In this document: positions 53,676-61,950 of the stretch, one piece after another | Position numbering within the stretch: position 1 is the stretch's first letter | Layout: every line of letters begins with the position of its first letter | Assembly: GCF_000717715.1 (NCBI RefSeq) | Contig: NZ_JOAI01000002.1 | Span: 226,519 to 290,518, forward strand | DNA: 64,000 nucleotides | Direction: 5' to 3' | From: Streptomyces sp. NRRL B-24484 | Lineage (GTDB): Bacteria > Actinomycetota > Actinomycetes > Streptomycetales > Streptomycetaceae | Translations under genes and position numbers: made by a program | Notes under the pieces: generated by a model | The model's input: only the letters and a program-made list of their open reading frames with translations | Databases searched by the model: none | Told to the model about the DNA's origin: nothing

Positions 53676-54134
53676 TCACTCCCCCGCCTCGTCGGCCGCA
53701 CGCGCGACCAGGGTCATGATCGACGTCACCACGTGCTCGCCGGACTCGTCGGCGACCTCGCCGCGCACCGACAGCACGTCGTTGCCGGCCAGCGACTTGA
53801 TCGAGTCGATCGTCACGGTGACGGTCAGCCGGTCACCGGCCCGCACCGGGCGGGTGTACGCGAACTTCTGGTCGCCGTGCACCACCCGGCTGTAGTCCAG
53901 GCCGAGTTCCGGGTCGGTCACGACCTGTGCGGCGGCGGCGTAGGTGATGACGAACGGGAAGGTCGGCGGCGCGATCACGTCCGGGTGGCCGAACGCCTTG
54001 GCGGCCTCCGGGTCGGTGTACGCGGGATTGGCGTCGCCGACGGCGACGGCGAACTCGCGGATCTTCTCCCGGCCGACCTCGTACGGCGCAGTGGGCGGGT
54101 AGGTCCGCCCGATGAAGGAGGGGTCGAGCGGCAT
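53676..54134 (-). CDS. hadA: MaoC-like dehydratase, structural subunit (HadA-like)
   Basis: A 152-residue hotdog protein. The hydratase motif is degenerate (VGDANPAYTD; the His is replaced by Tyr), as in HadA, which supplies the substrate tunnel while HadB is catalytic. It keeps AFGHPDVIAPPTFPF and VHGDQKFAYTRPVRAGD. ATG 54134 has GAGGAG six bases upstream. First of the hadAB pair, 92 bp downstream of rpmG, with the rpmG hairpin in that gap. Confidence 0.86.
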   Translation of the reverse strand: MPLDPSFIGRTYPPTAPYEVGREKIREFAVAVGDANPAYTDPEAAKAFGHPDVIAPPTFPFVITYAAAAQVVTDPELGLDYSRVVHGDQKFAYTRPVRAGDRLTVTVTIDSIKSLAGNDVLSVRGEVADESGEHVVTSIMTLVARAADEAGE

Positions 54135-54176
54135 GGGCAACTCCTCTGATCAACCGTCATGCAGACATGCAGAAAT

Positions 54177-54217
54177 GACTCCAGGCCGCGCCCCGCGAGG
54201 GGGAGCGGCCTGGAGTC
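54177..54217 (-). terminator. rpmG terminator
   Basis: A 13-bp stem (54177-54189 with 54205-54217) with an additional C4/G4 pairing in the loop, 10 bp after the rpmG stop. Confidence 0.75.
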
Positions 54218-54226
54218 GAGGCAAAG

Positions 54227-54391
54227 TCAGCGGGTCTCGCGGTGCGCCGTGTGGGCGTTGCAGCGCGGGCAGTGCTTCTTCATCTCAAGACGGTCCGGGT
54301 CGTTGCGCCGGTTCTTCTTGGTGATGTAGTTCCGCTCCTTGCACTCCACGCAGGCCAGCGTGATCTTCGGGCGGACGTCGGTGGCAGCCAC
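54227..54391 (-). CDS. rpmG: 50S ribosomal protein L33
   Basis: A 54-residue L33 of the zinc-binding type: CVEC near residue 14 and CPRC near residue 41 flank [23 protein letters not shown] start with GGAAGG seven bases upstream. It lies directly downstream of tRNA-Met and tRNA-Thr, as in other actinobacteria. Confidence 0.97.
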   Translation of the reverse strand: MAATDVRPKITLACVECKERNYITKKNRRNDPDRLEMKKHCPRCNAHTAHRETR

Positions 54392-54475
54392 GGGAGTGCC
54401 TTCCTGGGACAACGAATAAGAACACAGACAAGTGTAGCCGATCGGGAGGATGACCCCCCGATCGACTACGCGGGG

Positions 54476-54548
54476 TAGCGGTGACCGGACTTGAACCGGT
54501 GACACAGCGATTATGAGCCGCTTGCTCTACCAACTGAGCTACACCGCT
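54476..54548 (-). tRNA. tRNA-Met (CAT)
   Basis: A 73-nt cloverleaf, acceptor AGCGGTG/CACCGCT, anticodon loop CTCATAA, T-loop TTCAAGT. The paired first acceptor position and single G-C pairs at the anticodon stem base favour the elongator type. CCA not encoded. Confidence 0.96.
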
Positions 54549-54590
54549 TTGATGAGCGACCATCCGCCGGAGCGGAGGGACTTTCACCAG

Positions 54591-54663
54591 AGCCCCCATG
54601 CGGAATCGAACCGCAGACCTTCTCCTTACCATGGAGACGCTCTACCGACTGAGCTATAGGGGC
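54591..54663 (-). tRNA. tRNA-Thr (GGT)
   Basis: A 73-nt cloverleaf, acceptor GCCCCTA/TGGGGGC, anticodon stem TCTCC/GGAGA around ATGGTAA (anticodon GGT), T-loop TTCGATT. Probably cotranscribed with tRNA-Met and rpmG. Confidence 0.96.
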
Positions 54664-54981
54664 GAACGAGGAAGAGATTACACGGTTCCGGGCCAGAGGT
54701 GAAATCCGTATCCGGCGCGGAAGAGCCCAGGTGGGGCGGGCCGCACGGACGCCCGCCGGACGTGCGGCCGTTCGAGGCGCCGCGCATCCCGACGGCCCGA
54801 CCGATACGACTTTCCCCCGCCTCCGCGGCGACCGTGCGCCTGCGTCCTAGGCTCGACCAGCAGCAGGCCTCGGCGGCCCCGGACACCCCGGGCCGCGCGG
54901 GGCCGCCCCGCGCGTGTCCGCCCCGGCCGGGCGGCACGGCCCGCGGCGGACAGCGGCCGGCACGGAGTCTGGAGGACGCGG
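54664..54981. other. Spacer between tRNA-Thr and the amidohydrolase gene
   Basis: This 318-bp divergent spacer holds no recognisable gene. On the minus side it contains the tRNA-Thr promoter at 54675-54704; the plus side presumably holds the promoter of the amidohydrolase, which I could not fix. Confidence 0.5.
54675..54704 (-). promoter_or_regulatory. tRNA-Thr/tRNA-Met/rpmG promoter
   Basis: Minus-strand TTTCAC (54699-54704) and TAATCT (54675-54680), 18 bp apart, with the tRNA 5' end about 12 bases further on. Confidence 0.4.
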
Positions 54982-56223
54982 ATGACCGGGGCAGACGCAC
55001 CCGCCGGCGGGCCGCCCGGCCGGGAACCCGTCCTGCTGCTCACCGGCGCCCGGCTCGCCGACGGCCGGCTGGTGGACGTCCGGATCTCCGGGGAGCGCAT
55101 CCAGGCGGTGGGCACCCCGGGCGGGCTCGGCCCGCTGCCGTCGGCGGCGGGCCCGGCGGGCGGCACCGCCGGAACACGGATCGACCTCGCGGGCTACCTG
55201 CTGCTGCCCGCCCCGGCCGAGCCGCACGCCCACTACGACACCGCCTTCTCCGCCGCCCTGCCCGGCCCGCCGCCGGACGGCCCGCCGGAACTCGTCCGCC
55301 GGGTCACCGAGGCCGCCCTCACCGCACTCGCCTACGGCGCCACCGCCCAGCGCACCCACGTGCGGATCGGCGACGCGCACGGGCTCGGCCGGCTGGAGGC
55401 GGTCCTGACCGCGGCACGGGCGCTGCACGGGTTGGTGGAACTCCAGGCCGTCGCCATGCCCCGGCTGCTCACCGGCCGGGCCGGCGCGGACGGCCGGGCG
55501 CAGCTGCGCGAGGCGCTCCGGCTCGGCGCCGCGGCGGTGGGCGGCTGCCCGGAACTCGACCCCGACCCGGTCGGGTACGTGCAGGTGCTGCTGGAGGCCG
55601 CACGCGGGGCGGACCGCCCGGTCGACCTGCACTGCTCGGGCGCAGACCCGGGCCGGCTCGCCCGGATGGCGGGCGTCCTCGCGCCGTTGCGGCCGAGGGT
55701 GACGATGGGCCCGTGCGACGCACTGGCGCCGGGCGCGTCCACCGTGCTGGCGAACGCGGGCGTCCGGGTGGTCTGCCTGCCGCAGTTCGGCGGCTGCGCC
55801 GGCGTCGAGCGGCCGCCCGGCGGTCTGCCGCCCTCCGTGGTGCGGGAGTTGACGCGGGCCCGGGTGCCGCTGGCGGCGGGCAGCGGGGCGCTGCGGGATC
55901 TGGCGGCGCCGGTCGGACGGGCCGATCCGCTGGAGGCCGCCTTCCTGCTGGCGTCCTCGGGCGCGCTGGGCCCGGAGGAGGCGTACGACGCGGTCGCCGG
56001 CCGGGCCCGGGCCGTGCTGGGGCTGCCGCCCGTCCGGGTGGACGCCGGCTTTCCCGCCGAGCTGTTGGCGGTCCGCGGCGACGGGCTCGCCGGGGTGCTG
56101 GCCGGCGGGCACAGCCGGGTGGTGGTCCACCGCGGCCGGGTGGTCTCCCGCACCAGCGCCGTCCGCGAGTTCGCCGACACCGTGGCGCTGGCGCTGCCCC
56201 GGCAGCCCCTCCCGGAGGACTGA
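54982..56223 (+). CDS. Amidohydrolase/cytosine-deaminase-like protein
   Basis: A 413-residue protein with the amidohydrolase layout: N- and C-terminal small beta domain, metal motif HxH (H82, H84 in EPHAHYD), THVRIGD and DLHCSGAD, and C-terminal FPAELLAVRGDGLAGVLAGG. The strictly conserved metal-activating Asp of cytosine deaminases (as in GSDN) is absent; the segment reads LAAGSGALRDLA. Therefore it may be a degenerate or altered-specificity family member. ATG with GGAGGACGCGG upstream. Confidence 0.72.
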   Translation: MTGADAPAGGPPGREPVLLLTGARLADGRLVDVRISGERIQAVGTPGGLGPLPSAAGPAGGTAGTRIDLAGYLLLPAPAEPHAHYDTAFSAALPGPPPDGPPELVRRVTEAALTALAYGATAQRTHVRIGDAHGLGRLEAVLTAARALHGLVELQAVAMPRLLTGRAGADGRAQLREALRLGAAAVGGCPELDPDPVGYVQVLLEAARGADRPVDLHCSGADPGRLARMAGVLAPLRPRVTMGPCDALAPGASTVLANAGVRVVCLPQFGGCAGVERPPGGLPPSVVRELTRARVPLAAGSGALRDLAAPVGRADPLEAAFLLASSGALGPEEAYDAVAGRARAVLGLPPVRVDAGFPAELLAVRGDGLAGVLAGGHSRVVVHRGRVVSRTSAVREFADTVALALPRQPLPED

Positions 56224-56328
56224 CCACCGGGCACGCGGCATGCCGGGCACGCCGCGCGGGCGGGCCGCACCCCCGTGCCCGGCCCGCCCGCGCGGCTCCC
56301 CCGTGCCGCGCCCTCGGGTGAGCTCGCG

Positions 56329-56676
56329 TCAGCGGCCCCGGGCCGAGAACTGGACGCTCGCGTTGTTGCCCGAACCACCGCTCTTCGAGACGTAGAACTT
56401 CAGGTCCGTCCCCGTGGAGTCGTACGAGTTGGAGCCGACGTACGGGTCGTTCCGGTGCACCCGGACCAGGCGGCCGTTCAGCACCGGGTTCGCGCGGTTC
56501 TCCGGGAAGAACCGGGCGTAGCCCTCGGTGCCGGTGGCGAAGGCGTTCGACTCGGACGACCAGCCGCCCGTCCCCTGGTCGTAGATCCGGACGGGCGGCT
56601 GCGCCGTCCAGACGCCGCGGCCGAGGCCCCGCTCCCCGTGGGTGAGGGGGGTGGGGGATGAACACCGGATCGGCAA
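56329..56676 (-). pseudogene. Possible remnant of a secreted-type protein
   Basis: A 115-codon minus frame whose last about 90 residues look protein-like: VRIYDQGTGGWSSESNAFA, RFFPENRANPVLNGRLVRVH and YDSTGTDLKFYVSKSGGSG. The upstream part is Pro/Arg-rich, has only a TTG start, no ribosome site and no signal peptide. It may be the 3' remnant of a lost gene or a small gene with an unseen start. Not identified. Confidence 0.35.
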
Positions 56677-56736
56677 CGGCCGAGCACGCCGTCAACGCCC
56701 CGGCCCGCTCCGGGTGGCGGGCCGTATCTTCGTTCC

Positions 56737-56764
56737 GTGGCTGCGGCACCGGTGCCGCAGCCAC
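56737..56764. promoter_or_regulatory. 28-bp perfect palindrome before the monooxygenase gene
   Basis: Two 14-nt arms match perfectly. A TATCTT -10-like element (56725-56730) lies directly upstream, so the palindrome begins near the expected transcription start and ends 24 bp before the ATG. It could be an operator or a 5'-UTR hairpin. Confidence 0.55.
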
Positions 56765-56788
56765 CTGGGCGACGGGGAAGGACGAGGC

Positions 56789-57103
56789 ATGTTCGGTCTG
56801 ATGGTCCGCTTCACCTGCAAGGACGAGCCCTCGGCGGCCGCGTTCGACGACCTGGTCGGGCGGACGGGCGCACTGATCCGGGCCGGCGAACCGGGCACGC
56901 TGGTCTACGCCGTCCACCGCGTGGACGGGCGCCCGCTGGAGCGGATCTTCTACGAGCTCTACCGCGACCGCGCCGCCTTCGACGAGCACGAGTCGCAGGA
57001 CCACGTGAGGGCCTTCCTGGCCGAGCGGGAGCAGTACCTCTCCGCCACCGAGGTCGACCGGCTCGACCTGGTGTCCGCCAAGGGCGTGGACGTCGGGCAC
57101 TGA
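56789..57103 (+). CDS. Putative quinol/antibiotic monooxygenase (ABM domain)
   Basis: A 104-residue single-domain protein with the ABM pattern: MVRFTCKDEPSAAAFDDLV, GTLVYAVHRVDGRPLERIFYELYRDRAAFDEHESQDHVRAFLAEREQYL. The ABM dimeric alpha-beta barrel oxidises quinol-like or polyphenolic substrates in characterised relatives. ATG at 56789 with GGGGAAGGACGAGG upstream. A perfect palindrome precedes it and may control it. Confidence 0.8.
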   Translation: MFGLMVRFTCKDEPSAAAFDDLVGRTGALIRAGEPGTLVYAVHRVDGRPLERIFYELYRDRAAFDEHESQDHVRAFLAEREQYLSATEVDRLDLVSAKGVDVGH

Positions 57104-57123
57104 GCCGCCGGCGGCCGACAACG

Positions 57124-57165
57124 AAACAGCCCCCGACCTGCGTTTCCGCAGATCAGGGGCTGTTT
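57124..57165. terminator. Bidirectional terminator (tRNA-Tyr and monooxygenase)
   Basis: An inverted repeat with GGGGCTGTTTT on one side and its complement on the other, outer stem about 10 bp and inner CTGCG/CGCAG, T-rich in both directions. It serves the convergent monooxygenase gene and tRNA-Tyr. Confidence 0.7.
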
Positions 57166-57174
57166 TCTATCCTG

Positions 57175-57255
57175 TGGCTGGTGCAGGGTTCGAACCTGCG
57201 TAGCTTGCGCGACAGATTTACAGTCTGCTCCCTTTGGCCGCTCGGGCAACCAGCC
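57175..57255 (-). tRNA. tRNA-Tyr (GTA)
   Basis: An 81-nt class II tRNA with acceptor GGCTGGT/ACCAGCC, anticodon segment CTGTAAA (GTA) and a long variable arm. T-loop GTTCGAA. CCA not encoded. Confidence 0.95.
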
Positions 57256-57467
57256 AGGATGGCGTCCCCCGGGGCGCTGCCCCGTTCGACGCGGTAAACA
57301 ATACCTGATGGATGGGGGTGGTTCGCCACTCGGTTGCCGGGGCCGTGATCACGGGCCGGCCGCGGCGGACGGGGCGGTGCCGGGCCGCGCTGGATAGGCT
57401 TGGGCGGCGCCCGTGCCGTACGGCCGGGCAGTGACCGTGCAGCCAGTACCCAAGGAGACCAACACAA

Positions 57468-57956
57468 ATGGCCGACTCCAGTTTCGACATCGTCTCGAAG
57501 GTCGAGTGGCAGGAGGTCGACAACGCGATCAACCAGACCTCCCGCGAGATCGCCACGCGCTTCGACTTCAAGGGCGTCGGCGGCGAGATCAGCCGGTCGG
57601 GCGAGAAGATCGAGATGAAGGCCAACGGCGAGGAGCGGGTCAAGGCGATCCTGGACGTCCTCCAGAGCAAGTTCATCAAGCGCGGGCTCTCGCTGAAGGC
57701 CCTGGACGCCGCCGAGCCCCAGCTGTCGGGCAAGGAGTACAAGATCTTCGCGGACGTCAAGGAGGGCATCACCACCGACGACGCCAAGAAGGTCGCCAAG
57801 ATCATCCGCGACGAGGGCCCCAAGGGCGTCAAGGCGCAGGTCCAGGGCGACGAGCTGCGCGTCAGCTCGAAGAGCCGCGACGACCTGCAGGCCGTCCAGG
57901 CGCTGCTCAAGGGCAAGGACCTGGACTTCGCGATCCAGTTCGTGAACTACCGCTGA
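57468..57956 (+). CDS. yajQ: YajQ-family nucleotide-binding protein
   Basis: A 162-residue protein matching the YajQ (UPF0234) family: [41 protein letters not shown] and [35 protein letters not shown]. Members bind cyclic di-GMP or nucleic acid in other bacteria. ATG with AAGGAGACC upstream; length is the family standard. A 19-bp terminator follows. Confidence 0.95.
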   Translation: MADSSFDIVSKVEWQEVDNAINQTSREIATRFDFKGVGGEISRSGEKIEMKANGEERVKAILDVLQSKFIKRGLSLKALDAAEPQLSGKEYKIFADVKEGITTDDAKKVAKIIRDEGPKGVKAQVQGDELRVSSKSRDDLQAVQALLKGKDLDFAIQFVNYR

Positions 57957-57996
57957 CCCTGCCGCGACCGGGCGGCGCTGCCGCCCGGAGCGCGAA

Positions 57997-58039
57997 CGCG
58001 CCGGGGCCCCGGACCGTGACGGTCCGGGGCCCCGGCGCG
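57997..58039 (+). terminator. yajQ terminator
   Basis: A perfect 19-bp stem (57997-58015 with 58021-58039) and GTGAC loop, 40 bp after the yajQ stop and before the convergent hypothetical gene. Confidence 0.78.
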
Positions 58040-58099
58040 TCTCCGTGTCCGGCGGGTGCCGGGCCCCGTCCTTCGGATCCCGTCGGAGCGGCGCCCGGG

Positions 58100-58576
58100 T
58101 CAGCCCCGGACCCAGTCGGCGGAGTGCCGCTGCGCGCCGAGCCCGACCGCGTCGAACTCGTCGAACCGTCCCTCCGTCACGGTCGCGCCCAGCCGGCGCA
58201 GCGCCTGCGAGATGGGGGTGCCCTCGGCGGGGCGCGCCTCGTCCTCCTCGGTGCGCAGCGGCCCGAGCGCGATCCGGCCGTGCAGCCAGACGGCGGCCCG
58301 CTGGGTGCCGGTGCCGCCGAAGAAGTCGGCCTCGACGTATGCGATCGCACCCGCCTGCGACCAGGCCTCCAGTCTGCGGCCGAACCCGGCGGGGAAGCGG
58401 GTGAAGCCCGGCTCGGCACGGTCGCCGGGGACGTTCAGGACGCCGTGCAGCCGCTCGGTCATCGGGATCAGCGCCAGGCCCTGCGCCAGTCGCGCCACCT
58501 GCGCGGTCGGCACTTCGGCCGCCACCACGTCGAGCAGGTCGGCGGTGGCGAGCAGAGCGTTGAGTTCGTATGACAT
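58100..58576 (-). CDS. Conserved hypothetical protein
   Basis: A 158-residue protein of unrecognised function. The N-terminal half is Ala/Leu-rich helical (LNALLATADLLDVVAAEVPTAQVARLAQGLALIP); the second half has strands such as AIAYVEADFFGGTGTQRAAVWLHGRIALGPLR, suggesting a mixed fold. No signal peptide or membrane segment. ATG start. Convergent with yajQ and divergent from mug. Confidence 0.7.
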   Translation of the reverse strand: MSYELNALLATADLLDVVAAEVPTAQVARLAQGLALIPMTERLHGVLNVPGDRAEPGFTRFPAGFGRRLEAWSQAGAIAYVEADFFGGTGTQRAAVWLHGRIALGPLRTEEDEARPAEGTPISQALRRLGATVTEGRFDEFDAVGLGAQRHSADWVRG

Positions 58577-58653
58577 TCCGTCATTCTGCGCTGCTCAGCG
58601 CCGTCGGGTCAGCCGAATATTCGAACTGACTATCCATCGGTCAGGATGGGGGT

Positions 58654-59271
58654 ATGACGAGTCCCTTCCGCCGTCCGACGGCCGAGGAGCTGGCGGCCGC
58701 GCACGACGCGACGATCCCGGACGTGGCGGCGCCCGGGCTGCGGGTGCTGTTCTGCGGGATCAATCCGGGCCTGTGGTCCGGCGCCACGGGCCGGCACTTC
58801 GCGCGGCCGGGCAACCGCTTCTGGCCGGCGCTGCACCGGTCCGGGTTCACGCCGAGGCAGTTGCGGCCCGACGAGCAGGACGAACTGCTCGGGTACGGCC
58901 TCGGCATCACCAACGTGGTGGCGCGCACCACGGCACGGGCGGACGAGCTGACCGCGGAGGAGTACCGGGTGGGCGGGGCGGCCCTGGTCGACCGGGTGGA
59001 GCGGTTGCGGCCGCGCGTCCTGGCGGTGCTGGGCATCGGCGCGTACCGGGCGGCGTTCGGGCGGCCGAAGGCCCGGGTCGGGCCGCAGCCCGAGGGCATC
59101 GGCACGACCGCGGTCTGGGTGCTGCCGAACCCGAGCGGGCTCAACGCGCACTACACGCCGGACGGCATCGCCGCCGAGTTCCGCCGGCTGCGCGAGGCCG
59201 TCGAGGCGGGCGCAGCGGCCGAGGCGGGCGGGGGCGGGGCGGCGGGGGCGGCGGAGGCGGACGGGCGCTGA
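58654..59271 (+). CDS. mug: G/U mismatch-specific DNA glycosylase (Mug/TDG)
   Basis: A 205-residue base-excision repair enzyme that removes uracil or thymine from mismatches with G. Family motifs are present: LFCGINPGLWS (Asn37 active site), LGYGLGITNVVARTT and LPNPSGLNAHYTPDGIAAEFR. ATG 58654 with GGGGGT upstream. An Ala/Gly-rich tail of about 25 residues overlaps the convergent LysR gene by 121 bp. Confidence 0.93.
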   Translation: MTSPFRRPTAEELAAAHDATIPDVAAPGLRVLFCGINPGLWSGATGRHFARPGNRFWPALHRSGFTPRQLRPDEQDELLGYGLGITNVVARTTARADELTAEEYRVGGAALVDRVERLRPRVLAVLGIGAYRAAFGRPKARVGPQPEGIGTTAVWVLPNPSGLNAHYTPDGIAAEFRRLREAVEAGAAAEAGGGGAAGAAEADGR

Positions 59272-60182
59272 ACCGCCGTCAGCCCGGCCGGCAGCGGCGC
59301 CGACCGCAGCTCGCGGACGAGCGCGCGGACGGCCGCCGTCCGGGCGAGGGCCGGTGTGGTGACGTACCCGACCCGGCGGCTCGGCGGCTTCGGGCCCAGG
59401 TCGGTGACGGCGAGACCGGGCGGGGCGCCGAGCAGGCTGAGCCCCGGGACCACGGCCATCCCGATGCCCCGGGCAACCAGCGAGAGCACCACGGTGTCGT
59501 CCTCGACCCGGATCGTGGCGGGCGGCATCCAGTCCTGTTCGGACCACCAACTCCTCGTGTACGAGCTGCAGTTCTCGTCCCAGTCGATCAGCGGGAGCTC
59601 CTTGGGCCGGGGGTGGCCGGCCGGGTGGACGAGCGCGTAGGACTCCTCGAAGAGGGGCACCACGACCAGGCCGGGCAGCGGTTCGACCGTCGGGTCGACG
59701 GTGGCGATGCCGAGGTCGGCCCGGCCGTCCGCGACCTCACCGGCGGTGCCGGGGCCCAACTCCCGTACGATCCGCACCTGCGGGGCGAGACCCGGGTGCC
59801 GGGCGGTGACCCCGGCCAGCACCGCGGGCAGCAGGTGCGCGGCCGCGCTGCGGAAGGACGCCACCACCGGCCGCCCGGTGATCTCGCCGGTCGACGCCTC
59901 CCGGACCTCGGCCGGCATCGCCGCCAGCAGCCGCAGCACCTGCCGGGCGTGCGCGGCGGCCCGTTCGCCCGCCGGGGTGGGCCGGGCGCCGTGCCGGCCG
60001 CGGTCGAACAGCACCGCGCCGAGCTTGCCCTCCAGGGTGCGCACCGCGTGCGAGACGGCGGACTGGGTCAGCCCGAGGGCCGCCGCCGCCGCGGTGAAGC
60101 TCCGCTCCCGGTCGACGGCGGCCAGGATGCGCAGCTCGTGCGGGGCGAGGTCGGTGTCCCGCCGCGGGGGTCCGTCGGTCAT
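59151..60182 (-). CDS. LysR-family transcriptional regulator
   Basis: A 343-residue LTTR. The N-terminal HTH reads LRILAAVDRERSFTAAAAALGLTQSAVSHAVRTLEGKLGAVLFDRG. The C-terminal effector domain follows (VVASFRSAAAHLLPAVLAGVTARHPGL, GRADLGIATV). The last roughly 40 residues are Ala/Pro-rich, overlap mug by 121 bp and probably contribute little. It is divergent from the oxidoreductase gene across 135 bp and is the likely regulator of it. Confidence 0.9.
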   Translation of the reverse strand: MTDGPPRRDTDLAPHELRILAAVDRERSFTAAAAALGLTQSAVSHAVRTLEGKLGAVLFDRGRHGARPTPAGERAAAHARQVLRLLAAMPAEVREASTGEITGRPVVASFRSAAAHLLPAVLAGVTARHPGLAPQVRIVRELGPGTAGEVADGRADLGIATVDPTVEPLPGLVVVPLFEESYALVHPAGHPRPKELPLIDWDENCSSYTRSWWSEQDWMPPATIRVEDDTVVLSLVARGIGMAVVPGLSLLGAPPGLAVTDLGPKPPSRRVGYVTTPALARTAAVRALVRELRSAPLPAGLTAVQRPSASAAPAAPPPPASAAAPASTASRSRRNSAAMPSGV

Positions 60183-60317
60183 CGGGCCACCCTACCGCCG
60201 TTCCATGAACGGGATTCATGGACAGGCGCCCTCCCATCGACGGCGGCCCCTGCCCGGCACCCCCGGGCCCGGCCTACGGTCGTGACCGATCCCGGAACCC
60301 GTGTCAGGAGCACCGCC

Positions 60318-61316
60318 GTGTCCCGTACCGCCACCGCCTTCACCGCCGTCCACCAGGTCGCCCGGCCGGCCGGACCGCCCTCCGCCGAGGACTTCGCCTT
60401 CGTCACGGACGCACTCCCCCCGACCCCCGAGGGCCGGGCCCTGGTCGAGAACGTGCTGCTCTCCGTGGACCCGTACATGCGGGAGGAGATGGACGGCGGG
60501 TGGGCGCTGGACGCCCCGCTGGAGGGCCGCACGGTCGGCCGGGTGGTGGAGTCCCGCACCCCGGCCCTCGCCGTCGGCGACCTCGTCTTCCACCGCCGGG
60601 GCTGGCGGACGCACGCCCTGGTCACCCCGGACGAGGCCCGGGTGCTGCCGGACCTGCCCGGCGTCCCGGCGAGCGCCCACCTCGGACTGCTCGGCGGCAC
60701 CGGCCTCAGCGCGTACGTCGGCCTGACCAGGGTGGCCCGGCTGCAGCCCGGCGAGGACCTGTACGTGTCCGCGGCGGCGGGCGGGGTGGGCAGCGCCGTC
60801 GGGCGGATCGCCCGGCTGCTCGGCGCCGGACGGCTCGTCGGCAGCGCCGGCTCCGCGGCGAAGGTCGCCCACCTCACCGGGCAACTCGGCTTCGACGCCG
60901 CCTTCGACCACCACGACGGCCCGATCGGCGAGCTGCTGCGGGCCGCCGCCCCCGGAGGCATCGACGTCTACTTCGACAACGTCGGCGGCAGCCACCTGGA
61001 GGGGGCCATCGAGGTGCTCCGCGACCACGGGCGGATCGCCTGGTGCGGGGCCGTCGCCCAGTACAACAGCGCCGAGCCGCCCGCCGCACCGCGGAACCTC
61101 TACGACGTGGTCGGCAAGAGCCTGCGGCTGGAGGGCTTCCTGGTCCGCAACCACCTGGCGGTGCGCGACGAGCTGTACGAGTTCCTGGTGCCGCACCTGC
61201 AGAGCGGCCGGGTCCGGTCCGACGAGACCGTGGTGGACGGCTTCGACCGGATCGTCCCCGCCTTCCTCGGCATGCTGCGGGGCGACACCGTCGGCAAGGC
61301 GCTCGTCCGGGTCTGA
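60318..61316 (+). CDS. NADP-dependent MDR oxidoreductase (alkenal/enoyl reductase type)
   Basis: A 332-residue zinc-free medium-chain reductase of the leukotriene-B4-dehydrogenase/curA type: LLSVDPYMREEM, LLGGTGLSAYVGLTRVA, SAAAGGVGSAVGRIARLLGA (NADP fold), VYFDNVGGSHLEGAIEVL. It reduces alpha,beta-unsaturated carbonyls. GTG start at 60318 with CAGGAG seven bases upstream. Divergent from the LysR gene. Confidence 0.92.
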   Translation: MSRTATAFTAVHQVARPAGPPSAEDFAFVTDALPPTPEGRALVENVLLSVDPYMREEMDGGWALDAPLEGRTVGRVVESRTPALAVGDLVFHRRGWRTHALVTPDEARVLPDLPGVPASAHLGLLGGTGLSAYVGLTRVARLQPGEDLYVSAAAGGVGSAVGRIARLLGAGRLVGSAGSAAKVAHLTGQLGFDAAFDHHDGPIGELLRAAAPGGIDVYFDNVGGSHLEGAIEVLRDHGRIAWCGAVAQYNSAEPPAAPRNLYDVVGKSLRLEGFLVRNHLAVRDELYEFLVPHLQSGRVRSDETVVDGFDRIVPAFLGMLRGDTVGKALVRV

Positions 61317-61328
61317 CGCGGCCGCGGG

Positions 61329-61844
61329 TCAGTCCGCTGTGACGGCCGCGGGCCGGCCGGCGGTCAGCCCCAGCAGGTCGCGGTAGGTCAGCGGGACGAC
61401 GGTGTGCGGGTGGCCGGCGGCGGCCCAGAGCACCGGGTGCGCCTCCAGTGCGGTGTCCACGACGGTGCGCAGCGGCGCCGGGTGGCCGACCGGGGCCACA
61501 CCGCCGATCGCCTGGCCGGTGGCCTCGCGGACCTGCTGCGCGGTGGCCCGGGTGATCGGGCCGGTGCCGAGACGGTCGGCGAGGAAGGCGGTGTCCACCC
61601 GGTGGGCGCCGCTGGTCATCACCAGCAGCGGGGCGCCGTCGCAGACGAAGACCAGGCTGTTGGCGATCGCGCCGACCTCGCAGCCGAGGGCGGCCGCGGC
61701 CTCGGCGGCCGTCCGTGCGGAGTCCGGCAGCACCCGGATCTCGGCGGTGACGCCCGCGGCGGCGAGGGCCTCGGCGACCGGACGGCTGCGCTCGGGCAGT
61801 GCGGAGGTGTCGGTGGCCCGGTCGGTGGACGGGGTCGCGTTCAT
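61329..61844 (-). CDS. YbaK/ProX aminoacyl-tRNA deacylase family protein
   Basis: A 171-residue protein of the trans-editing deacylase family: CEVGAIANSLVFVCDGAPLLVMTSGAHRVD, ATGQAIGGVAPVGH and a C-terminal DTALEAHPVLWAAAGHPHTV. These hydrolyse mischarged Cys- or Ala-tRNA-Pro. ATG start. Its stop lies 12 bp from the convergent oxidoreductase stop. Confidence 0.9.
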   Translation of the reverse strand: MNATPSTDRATDTSALPERSRPVAEALAAAGVTAEIRVLPDSARTAAEAAAALGCEVGAIANSLVFVCDGAPLLVMTSGAHRVDTAFLADRLGTGPITRATAQQVREATGQAIGGVAPVGHPAPLRTVVDTALEAHPVLWAAAGHPHTVVPLTYRDLLGLTAGRPAAVTAD

Positions 61845-61950
61845 GGGGCTCCTTGCTCGGGACGGCTCCGCTCGGACGGAGCCGTCAGCCTGCTCCGCGG
61901 ACGGTCGGCCTGTCCAACGGATTCGCGCCGGGTCGCCGGTGTCCCGGCCG

